From contig CAWIXM010000008.1 in NCBI GenBank assembly GCA_963840055.1, forward strand, positions 310,001 through 374,000: DNA of 64,000 nt, read 5' to 3'. The notes below the pieces were generated by a model, which saw only the letters and a list, made by a program, of their open reading frames with translations, did no database searches and was not told the DNA's origin. Each line of letters begins with the position of its first letter. Within the stretch, counting starts at the first letter, position 1. This DNA comes from Rhodoplanes sp963840055. GTDB lineage: Bacteria > Pseudomonadota > Alphaproteobacteria > Rhizobiales > Xanthobacteraceae. The translations under genes and the position numbers were made by a program. This document shows, in pieces, positions 1 to 7,075 of this stretch.

Positions 1-1133
1 TTTATTCCGAGCGAGCGGTAGAACGAGAACAGCTCCGGTCCGATTGCCTCGCCGGCCGTATAAGCGACGCGGACGCGCGACAGGCCGAGCACGTTCTTGA
101 GCGGCTCGTAAATCAGGAACTTTCCGACCGCATACAGGAGACGCCCACCGAAGGGCACGGGCCGACGATTGAGGATTGCTTCCCCGTAACGCCGCGCGAC
201 CCCGGTGAAATAGCGGAAGAGCAGCCGCTTGAGGCGCGCAGCATCCTCAAGGCGGATGGTGATCCGCGTGAGCATTTGCTCGAAAATGCGCGGCGGCGCG
301 AAGAAGAAAGTCGGGCCGATTTCTTTCAGATCCTGCATCGCCGTCTCGGTGCTCTCCGGACACGCGAGGCAGAAACCTGCGACGAGACCCTGCGCATAGT
401 TGAGATAATGGTCTCCCACCCAGGCGAGCGGCAGATAAGCGAGCGCCACGTCGTTTTCGTCAAGGTTGTCGAACGCGACCGTGTCGGCGGCGGCATTGAT
501 GCAGCCGGCGGCCGGCAGCATTACCCCTTTGGACTGGCCGGTCGTGCCTGACGTATAGAGGATGATCGAGACATCCGAACCTTTGCCGGCGGCAATCTCG
601 CCATCGAGCCAAGCGACCACTTGCGGATCGGCAAGAGCGGCGCGCCCCTTTTCGATGACTTCGTCGATTGCGTGCAGGCGAGGGTCTTCGTAATCGCGCA
701 GCCCGCGCGGCTCGTCGTAGATGATATGTTCGAGCTTGCCCAGTCGGTCGGACACTGACAGGATCTTGTCGACCTGCTCTTGGTCTTGAACGGAAGCGAA
801 GCGCACCTCGGCATGGGCGAGCACATAGGCAAGCTCATTTGCGACCGCATCGGCGTAGACCGGCACGGGAATGGCGCCCAGCGTCTGAGCGGCCATGATT
901 GACCAGTAAAGCCTCGGCCGGTTCGCGCCGACAATGGCGATCGTTTCGCCCCGTTGAAGGCCCAACCGATTGAAGCCGACCGCGAGGGCACGGACCTGGT
1001 CGAACATCTCGGCCCAAGTCCAAGTCTGCCAGATACCGAAATCCTTGTGGCGCATCGCCGGCCGGCGGCCGAAACGATCTGCATTGCGCGCCAATAGCTT
1101 CGGGAACGTGTCCGCCACTGGGGCAGCCACCAC
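1..1133 (-). CDS. AMP-binding long-chain acyl-CoA ligase, 3' end outside window
   Basis: The reading frame runs off the left edge, so only about the first 377 residues are visible. They have the fold of an ATP-dependent acyl- or aryl-CoA ligase, which activates a carboxylic acid as an acyl-adenylate and then transfers it to CoA. The P-loop signature YTSGTTGQSKG (A3 motif) is present, followed by AYLPLAWVGDHY and FFAPPRIFEQML, which are typical of the long-chain (FadD15-like) branch. The start is a GTG at 1133, with AGGGAGG seven bases upstream. A second in-frame GTG follows directly. The substrate cannot be told from this part. In related genomes such genes often sit beside branched-chain amino acid type ABC transporters, which would lie outside the window. 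Confidence 0.9.
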   Translation of the reverse strand, partial: MVAAPVADTFPKLLARNADRFGRRPAMRHKDFGIWQTWTWAEMFDQVRALAVGFNRLGLQRGETIAIVGANRPRLYWSIMAAQTLGAIPVPVYADAVANELAYVLAHAEVRFASVQDQEQVDKILSVSDRLGKLEHIIYDEPRGLRDYEDPRLHAIDEVIEKGRAALADPQVVAWLDGEIAAGKGSDVSIILYTSGTTGQSKGVMLPAAGCINAAADTVAFDNLDENDVALAYLPLAWVGDHYLNYAQGLVAGFCLACPESTETAMQDLKEIGPTFFFAPPRIFEQMLTRITIRLEDAARLKRLLFRYFTGVARRYGEAILNRRPVPFGGRLLYAVGKFLIYEPLKNVLGLSRVRVAYTAGEAIGPELFSFYRSLGI

Positions 1134-1553
1134 GGCGCGTCCTCCCTGGCACGGCACGTTGATCGTGCCTGTTGTACAACCGAGCGGCCACCCGGCCGCC
1201 GCAGTTCCTCAAGATTTATAGTACTCTAGAGCATGTTTGGTGCGGTCCGCAATCGGTCTATCCTGCGTCACACCGTCGGCCGCCCCGCCAGTCAAGGTCG
1301 GGGCGATTTGACGGTCGGTATCCTCGTGTTTGCGGCCATTACCGCGCTAGTCCTCCAACTATTTGGTAGCCGCTGATCGTATCTATTCGACAAGTCGCCG
1401 CGGCCGCTCGTCGTCGCTTTGGATTGCTACTGTGCCATTATACGAATTTATAACAAGCGATCGCTTGACAGACTGGAGGGCGCGGTATCCAGTATCGTGG
1501 GCGAATGTTAGTGGCACTGGCGCGCACCGTTCGCACCGAGCGATAAATCCATC
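1134..1553. other. Intergenic region without a supported gene
   Basis: Divergence region between the ligase gene (reading left) and the 3' end of the Crp-type regulator. Short open frames exist on both strands but lack ribosome sites and family resemblance. A perfect 10-bp palindrome GTTGTACAAC lies at 1171-1180, 38 bases upstream of the ligase start. It could be an operator, though no cognate regulator can be named. Base composition is less GC-rich than in the neighbouring genes. Confidence 0.5.
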
Positions 1554-2228
1554 CTATTCGCCGTAACGGCTGAGACGCTTTAGATCAATAACCGTTATTC
1601 CGCCTCGCTCGATGCGAATGAGACCCGCTTTTTCGAGCGACTTAAGGCCTTTATTGGCAGCTTGGCGTGAGATGCCGGATAGTGCGCCAATCTCCTCCTG
1701 GGATATCTCAAGATGCATTTCCGGATCCGGATAGAATACAGGATTGAATAGCCAGGTAATATTGCGCGCGAGACGAGCCGTTGCGTCCAACATGCGGTCG
1801 TATTCGACCAGCGCAATGAATTGTCCGAGCCGCTCGTTGAGCTGCCTGACCAGGAAGCGGTTGAAAGCGACGCTATTCTCAAACAGCCACAGAAAAGTCG
1901 ACCTATTCATCAGCGCCATTCGCGTATCGCGTAGCGCAACGAGATCGTACTGCCGGGCCTCGTCTTTCAGAATGGTTCCTTCGCCGAACCATCCTCCGGC
2001 CCTGATGCCGGCCAGAGATATCGCCTTCCCCGCCTTCGATACCGTGCTGAGCTTGACGAGACCGACTGCGACCCCGGTCCAGGCGTCGAGACGGTCGCCC
2101 CGGTGGCAGATATAGGCTCCCATCGGGAACGTCCGCTCGACAATGCCTTTCCTAGCTTGCTCGAACGCCTCCAAGTCTAATTCGCGAGACCAAAACGCGA
2201 TGTCCTTGAGGTGCTCCGCTGAGATCAT
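1554..2228 (-). CDS. Crp/Fnr family transcriptional regulator
   Basis: A 224-residue protein with the usual two-part Crp/Fnr plan. The N-terminal cyclic-nucleotide-binding-like barrel spans about residues 25-125, including MGAYICHRGDRLDAWTGV and GGWFGEGTILKDE. A dimer helix follows, then a winged helix-turn-helix (about 160-215) containing LEISQEEIGALSGISRQ and a GLIRIERGGITVIDL wing. No cysteine cluster for a 4Fe-4S centre is seen, so it is not a classical FNR. The ligand is unknown. It is transcribed away from the LysR-type gene upstream, with about 70 bases between them. The ATG start has only a weak ribosome site. Target genes cannot be inferred. Confidence 0.9.
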   Translation of the reverse strand: MISAEHLKDIAFWSRELDLEAFEQARKGIVERTFPMGAYICHRGDRLDAWTGVAVGLVKLSTVSKAGKAISLAGIRAGGWFGEGTILKDEARQYDLVALRDTRMALMNRSTFLWLFENSVAFNRFLVRQLNERLGQFIALVEYDRMLDATARLARNITWLFNPVFYPDPEMHLEISQEEIGALSGISRQAANKGLKSLEKAGLIRIERGGITVIDLKRLSRYGE

Positions 2229-2299
2229 GCATCAAGCCCGCAACAGGGAAGGTCTCGGAACGCGCGGGGCGGGGCGCGCCCCTTTGCAATTGAGAACGA

Positions 2300-3244
2300 T
2301 TAGTCGGCGGCGAGGGGCTCGGCGCCGTGCCTTTCCTTGATTTGCGTCACCGCCATCGCCGGAAGACCATGCCAGCCGACCCGCATGACTTCGCGCACGA
2401 GCGCGCCGACCGCGGGCGAATGCGGCCGTCCGCGCACGGTGCAGAGATTGACGGTGCGCCAGAAGTCCGGCTCGATGAGCGGCCTCGCGATGACCGCGGG
2501 ATCGGTCACGGAGAATTCCGGCATGAAGCCGAATCCAAGTCCGCAGCGGATCATCGCCAGCACCCAATCATCGCGCTCGCTGCGATAAACGGTGCGGATT
2601 TCGACGCCTTGCTCGCGGAAAAACTGGCCGGCATAGCCGTTGAACTCGCATTTCGCGCGGTTCACATAGTTCATGCCGTGGAGATCTTTGACCCGGATGG
2701 CGTCCTTGGCGGCAAGCAGGTGATTGGGCGGAATCACCACCATCATCTGCTCACGGAATAGCGGCATCATGTGAATGCGTTCGTCGAGCGTGCGATCGGG
2801 CCGGCACAGAATCGCGACTTCGAGATCGCCGTCGAGCAGCATGGTTTCCAGTTCGGCGGCGCTGGCGTCGGTGATTTCGATCTCGATATCGTCGTACCTC
2901 GTCTGAACCGAGGTCAGAAGTTCGATGAGCTGGGTCGGAGCGACGGTGCACATGATGCCGAGCTTGAGCCTGACCTTCTTCAGCTTGGAAAGTTCCTGGG
3001 CGCGCCGTTTGGCGGCATGCGCCTCGTCATAGATTTGCTGAAGGTGAGGGCGCACCGTGCGCCCGAGGTCGGTCAAGTGGGTATTCGCGCGCTCGCGATG
3101 AAATAGCAGGCCGCCGAATTCTTCCTCCAGGAGCTTGATGGCGCGGGTGAGCGACGGCTGGGACACATTGCAGCTTTCGGCTGCCTTGGTGAAATTGAGC
3201 TGCTCCGCCACCGCCAGGAAGTAGCGGACTTGGTGCATTTCCAT
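2300..3244 (-). CDS. LysR family transcriptional regulator
   Basis: A 314-residue LysR-type regulator. Residues 1-60 form the winged helix-turn-helix (FLAVAEQLNFTKAAESCNVS, then QPSLTRAIKLLEEE). A linker helix follows, and about residues 90-295 form the two-lobed effector domain (LKLGIMCTVAP, DGDLEVAILCRP, MMVVIPPNHLLAA). The ATG at 3244 has GGAGA five bases upstream and is preferred to the second Met at 3238. LysR proteins usually regulate a divergent neighbour, but here the region to the right holds only a small ORF on the same strand, so its target is uncertain. The N-terminal sequence resembles the OxyR/CynR-like part of the family, but no specific effector can be assigned. Confidence 0.92.
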   Translation of the reverse strand: MEMHQVRYFLAVAEQLNFTKAAESCNVSQPSLTRAIKLLEEEFGGLLFHRERANTHLTDLGRTVRPHLQQIYDEAHAAKRRAQELSKLKKVRLKLGIMCTVAPTQLIELLTSVQTRYDDIEIEITDASAAELETMLLDGDLEVAILCRPDRTLDERIHMMPLFREQMMVVIPPNHLLAAKDAIRVKDLHGMNYVNRAKCEFNGYAGQFFREQGVEIRTVYRSERDDWVLAMIRCGLGFGFMPEFSVTDPAVIARPLIEPDFWRTVNLCTVRGRPHSPAVGALVREVMRVGWHGLPAMAVTQIKERHGAEPLAAD

Positions 3245-3493
3245 GGCGATCTCCTGCCGGCCTGCCGCGCATGCGGCTCCCGCGGCGCGCGTCCGGCGCG
3301 ATCTCGTACCACGCGGCTCAGCTATCGCGGGAATATTGTAACCCCGAACGCGTCAGAGAAATATCGCAATCGCGTCGCCGGTCAGCAACGGGCGAGGCGT
3401 CCTGGCGCGTCGCGCGTTGCCCTTCCGGAGGGGCCTTACAAAGGGGGCGTCGCCCATTTCGTCGACGTGGCTTGCCGTCGTCGTTGAGCAAGC

Positions 3494-3688
3494 TCACCTT
3501 GATGTCGGACTGCCCCGACCGGCGGCTTTTCCGGCAGTCGCCCCTTTGCCGATCAGCGCTTTCCCTTTGCTACGCTGCGATTCGCCTAGCATCTTCTTGG
3601 GCACGGGCAGCGTCTTGGTCGAGCCGAAAGCCTTCGTCCCGCGGGAAGCCTTCGTCCGCAGTAGAGTCGCCCAAATGCGTTTGCCCAT
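3494..3688 (-). CDS. Small basic hypothetical protein
   Basis: A 64-residue ORF starting at an ATG with a strong ribosome site (GGGAGGGG four to five bases upstream). The predicted protein is very rich in Lys, Arg, Gly, Ser and Thr (for example LRTKASRGTKAFGSTKT and KGKALIGKGATAGKAAG), with no membrane segment or signal peptide. I recognise no family. The strong ribosome site is the main support. The composition would suit a nucleic-acid-binding or disordered protein, but this is inference. The frame could extend upstream to 3781, but those extra residues are low complexity and have no ribosome site. Confidence 0.4.
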   Translation of the reverse strand: MGKRIWATLLRTKASRGTKAFGSTKTLPVPKKMLGESQRSKGKALIGKGATAGKAAGRGSPTSR

Positions 3689-4023
3689 GTGACCCCTCCC
3701 GTGCGCTGCATCCTGAGCCGGCGGCTTATTGCAAACCGCCGAGGCTTGCGCCGCAGGATGCGGCGCGAGGGGTGCGACCATAGGCTCCGCTCGCGTTCGG
3801 ACTTGTGAGCTCCCTCACATAGTGTGTAAAAACGAGCGGGCGAGAATGTGCGGCGGCGGCGCGGGACGATCATTGCCGGGCAAGTGCTCAGACGGCCGCC
3901 GGATACACGGAAACGTGCGAATCTCAGACGGGGCGGAAAGACCGGTTCGCTGAGCGGCGTCCGAACCAGAAACGACGGCATAAGTTCTGCCGGAACCCGA
4001 AACACGTCCAAAGCGAGAGTGCC
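3689..4023. other. Intergenic region, no supported gene
   Basis: Region between the small basic ORF (minus strand) and the secreted Cys/Tyr-rich protein (plus strand), so it should hold both promoters. Several short overlapping frames are present, but none has a ribosome site or recognisable sequence. I see no convincing hairpin terminator or repeat. Confidence 0.4.
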
Positions 4024-4380
4024 ATGCCGCGATTTGCAGCGATCTTATTTGTCGGCGTCCTCGTCTTGCTCGCGGGATCGCATCCCGCCGCGCCGCAATC
4101 CCGTCAGAGCTGCTATCCTTATTGCTCCTACACCCACTATTACGGGCCTTACGATTACCGCTATGCCCGCCGGGGACTGTATTGCTATCCGGTATGCCGG
4201 CCGGACGGGACCTGCGTGCCTAATCCGGTCTGCGTGTCGCAGGCGCCGAGGGGCACGATCACGGTACGCAGTCTTGCTGGGTCGGTGACGACGAACCCGA
4301 CGACCGTCGAGTATTACGACCGGTCGGTGGTGGCCGTTCCGCGACAGCCGCGCCGCCGTCGTTCGCGGGCAAACCGCTGA
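4024..4380 (+). CDS. Secreted Cys/Tyr-rich hypothetical protein
   Basis: A 118-residue protein with a clear export signal: a basic start (MPRF), a hydrophobic core AAILFVGVLVLLAG and a likely cleavage site near SHPAAPQS. The mature part begins with a tight Cys/Tyr cluster of six cysteines (CYPYCSY, then YCYPVCRPDGTCVPNPVC) and about ten tyrosines, and ends in a very basic tail (PRQPRRRRSRANR). Cysteine pairs in a small exported protein suggest disulphide bonds or metal binding. I recognise no family. It ends nine bases before the end of the converging ubiG gene, so it is probably monocistronic. Confidence 0.65.
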   Translation: MPRFAAILFVGVLVLLAGSHPAAPQSRQSCYPYCSYTHYYGPYDYRYARRGLYCYPVCRPDGTCVPNPVCVSQAPRGTITVRSLAGSVTTNPTTVEYYDRSVVAVPRQPRRRRSRANR

Positions 4381-4389
4381 TCGAGCGGA

Positions 4390-5142
4390 TCACGCCGGCT
4401 TGTCGGCGACCATCATGTAGTTGACGTCGGAATCGTCGGACAGCCGCCAGCGGTCGGCGAACGGCACATAAACCACGCCGGTCTCGCCGATCACACGCAG
4501 CCCGGCCTCCTCGAGCGTCGTCTCCAATTCGGCCGGCGTGATGAACTTGTCCCATTGATGGGTGCCGATCGGCAGCCAGCGCAGGATATATTCGGCCCCT
4601 ACGATCGCGAGCGCGAAGCTCTTGATGGTGCGATTGAGCGTGGCGGCGACCATCAGGCCGCCCGGCTTCACCATGTCGGCGCACTTGCGCACGAACAGAT
4701 CGACATCGGCGACGTGTTCCACCACTTCCATGGCGAGCACCACGTCAAAGCGTTCGCCCGCGTCGCCCAAGGCCTCCGCCGTCGTGGCGCGGTAATCGAT
4801 GGCAAGGCCGCTCTGCGCGGCGTGCAGCTTCGCCACCTCGATATTGGTCGTGGACGGATCGGCGCCGAGCACCGCGGCCCCCAGCCGGGCGAGCGGCTCG
4901 GACAGAATGCCGCCGCCGCAGCCGATATCGAGCATGCGCAGGCCCGTCAGGCAGCCGACCCGCTTCGCGTCGCGGCCGAACTGCTGGCACGTCGCGTCGC
5001 GTATATAGGCGAGCCGGACCGGGTTGAGCTTGTGTAGCGCCGCCATCTTGCCGCGCGTGTCCCACCAGGTGGCGGCCAGCGCAGAAAAGCGCGCGACCTC
5101 GGCTGCATCAACGGTGGGTGAATGGTTCAGATCGCTGTTCAT
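4390..5142 (-). CDS. ubiG: Ubiquinone biosynthesis O-methyltransferase UbiG
   Basis: A class I S-adenosylmethionine methyltransferase of 250 residues. UbiG carries out both O-methylations of ubiquinone biosynthesis. The SAM-binding motif I is LDIGCGGG (about residues 71-78), followed by GADPSTTNIEVAK and the motif MEVVEHVADVDLFV. The family N-terminus FSALAATWWDTRGKMAALHKLNP is present. The ATG at 5142 has GGAGG five bases upstream. Upstream frame extension to a TTG at 5205 would overlap the next small gene and is not favoured. The gene lies next to lysC, in opposite orientation, as in Bradyrhizobium-type genomes. Confidence 0.95.
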   Translation of the reverse strand: MNSDLNHSPTVDAAEVARFSALAATWWDTRGKMAALHKLNPVRLAYIRDATCQQFGRDAKRVGCLTGLRMLDIGCGGGILSEPLARLGAAVLGADPSTTNIEVAKLHAAQSGLAIDYRATTAEALGDAGERFDVVLAMEVVEHVADVDLFVRKCADMVKPGGLMVAATLNRTIKSFALAIVGAEYILRWLPIGTHQWDKFITPAELETTLEEAGLRVIGETGVVYVPFADRWRLSDDSDVNYMMVADKPA

Positions 5143-5176
5143 CCACGCCTCCGCGCCTGCTTCGGCGGTCTTATCT

Positions 5177-5401
5177 TCAATCTGCTTCGGACGTGTTGCT
5201 GGCAATCCAGCCGAGAATGATGACGAACAAAGCTACATACGGGAAGGCGCCAATCAGCGTGTCGCTGGCCGAATGGGAATGCCTGTCCACCGCGATCCCT
5301 GCCCAAACTGATAGGGCCACCGTGCCAAGAGTCAATGACCAGCCGATTACGGAGACCGGTCGGTAAAACCAGCCAAAACGCTTGAACCAGTTTTGGCGCA
5401 T
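5177..5401 (-). CDS. Small inner-membrane hypothetical protein
   Basis: A 74-residue protein starting at an ATG with GGAG seven bases upstream. It opens with MRQNWFKRFGWFYRP and has two hydrophobic segments, about residues 16-34 (VIGWSLTLGTVALSVWAGI) and 50-66 (FPYVALFVIILGWIA), so it is predicted to cross the inner membrane twice with a short tail. The stop lies 35 bases from the ubiG start, and both genes read in the same direction, so they may be co-transcribed. Function is unknown. Proteins of this size and shape are common next to ubiG in related genomes, but I cannot name a family. Confidence 0.7.
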   Translation of the reverse strand: MRQNWFKRFGWFYRPVSVIGWSLTLGTVALSVWAGIAVDRHSHSASDTLIGAFPYVALFVIILGWIASNTSEAD

Positions 5402-5646
5402 GGCGTCGCTCCGTTCATGCCTGATCCGGGGCTTCTGCGTCGCTTCGGGCGGAAAAAGGCGGACGCTGCCCGCCTCAAGCCTGCACTTCCGGGGAAGACG
5501 GTCCGGGCCGCCCGTCCGCAGTTGCCTTCGTGACTCCACGCCGGTTATGTATTACGCGCTCTCGCCAAGCGTCCTCGCGCGGCGTTCGCCGCAACGCAAG
5601 CTTTCCGTGTCCTGACTAACCGCTTCAGGAGCAGCATCAGCCGCCC

Positions 5647-6897
5647 ATGGCTCGCCTTGTGATGAAATTCGGCGGATCCTCGGTCGCCGATATCGACCAC
5701 ATCCGCAATGTGGCGCGCCACGTCAAGCGCGAGGTCGATGCCGGTAATGAGATCGCCGTCGTCATCTCGGCCATGGCCGAAGCGACCAATACGCTCGTTG
5801 ATCTGTGCCGGTCCGCGGCCCCGTTGCATGACCGCCGCGAATACGACGCCGTGGTCGCCTCCGGCGAGCAGGTGACCTCCGGCCTGCTGGCGATCGCGCT
5901 GCAGGACCTGGGGATCGCGGCCCGCTCCTGGCAAGGCTGGCAGCTGCCGATCAAGACCACCGATGCGCACGGCTCGGCGCGCATTCTCGATATCGACGCC
6001 GAGCCCCTGATCCGCGGCTTCGCCGCCAGGGAAGTCGCCGTGGTCGCCGGTTTCCAGGGCGTGCATACGGGCAGCGGACGCATCACCACGCTCGGGCGGG
6101 GCGGGTCGGACACCTCCGCTGTCGCCGTCGCCGCGGCGATCCGCGCCGAGCGCTGCGATATCTACACCGACGTGGACGGGGTCCATACCGCCGATCCGCG
6201 CGTGGTCGCCAAGGCGCGTCGACTGGATAAGATCGCCTTCGAGGAAATGCTGGAAATGGCCTCCCTCGGGGCCAAGATCATGCAGGTGCGCTCAATCGAG
6301 CTCGGAATGGTGCACAATGTGCGGATTTTCGTGCGTTCGAGCTTCGACAAGCCAGACGAGATCGACCCGCGGCGTGCGCCTCCCGGCACCCTGATTTGTG
6401 ACGAGAGCGAGATCATGGAACAAGAGGTCGTCACCGGCATCGCCTTTTCCAAGGACGAGGCGCAAATCTCCATCCGCAGCGTGGAGGATAAGCCGGGGAT
6501 CGCCGCGGCGATTTTCGGGCCGCTCGCGGAGGCCAACATCAATGTCGACATGATCGTGCAGAACGTATCCGCCGACGGCAAGACCACCGACCTGACCTTC
6601 ACGGTCGCCGCCGCGGATTTCGAGCGCGCTCAGGACACCATCGCCAAAGCGAGGCCCGAAATAGGCTATAAGCGGCTCGATAGCGCCAGCGATGTGGCCA
6701 AAATATCCGTTATCGGCATTGGCATGCGGAGCCATGCCGGGGTTGCAGCACGGGCGTTTCGCGCGCTGGCCGATCGGGGGATCAACATTCGCGCCATCAC
6801 CACGTCAGAGATCAAGTTTTCTCTATTGATCGACGCCGCCTTTACCGAGCTTGCGGTCCGCACCCTGCATTCGCTTTATGGCCTGGACAAGAGTTGA
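5647..6897 (+). CDS. lysC: Aspartate kinase
   Basis: A 416-residue aspartokinase that phosphorylates L-aspartate, the first step to lysine, threonine and methionine. The N-terminal kinase domain shows KFGGSSVAD (residues 8-16), VVASGEQVTSGLLA and TLGRGGSDTSAVAVAAA. The C-terminal half carries two ACT domains (VTGIAFSKDEAQISIRSVED and ISVIGIGMRSHAGVAARAF) that normally bind lysine or threonine for feedback control. Length and plan match the lysine-sensitive single-function type. The ATG is preceded by AGGAGCAGC. It is followed by ptsP, prfA and prmC on the same strand, a conserved order in Hyphomicrobiales. Confidence 0.97.
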   Translation: MARLVMKFGGSSVADIDHIRNVARHVKREVDAGNEIAVVISAMAEATNTLVDLCRSAAPLHDRREYDAVVASGEQVTSGLLAIALQDLGIAARSWQGWQLPIKTTDAHGSARILDIDAEPLIRGFAAREVAVVAGFQGVHTGSGRITTLGRGGSDTSAVAVAAAIRAERCDIYTDVDGVHTADPRVVAKARRLDKIAFEEMLEMASLGAKIMQVRSIELGMVHNVRIFVRSSFDKPDEIDPRRAPPGTLICDESEIMEQEVVTGIAFSKDEAQISIRSVEDKPGIAAAIFGPLAEANINVDMIVQNVSADGKTTDLTFTVAAADFERAQDTIAKARPEIGYKRLDSASDVAKISVIGIGMRSHAGVAARAFRALADRGINIRAITTSEIKFSLLIDAAFTELAVRTLHSLYGLDKS

Positions 6898-7075
6898 CGG
6901 TCATCTTGGCCAGGAGGGTCGAAATTGCGGTGCAGCATCGCCCTTTTGCTTGCCGCCCGCACATCCCATTGGTTATAGGCTGTGAGAATCGACGCGCGGT
7001 CCCGCCCGAGCGCGATTTCCCTTGAACCGAGCCGGGTGTCTCCGGCCTAATGTTGCGGCCCGAAGGACCCACGCG

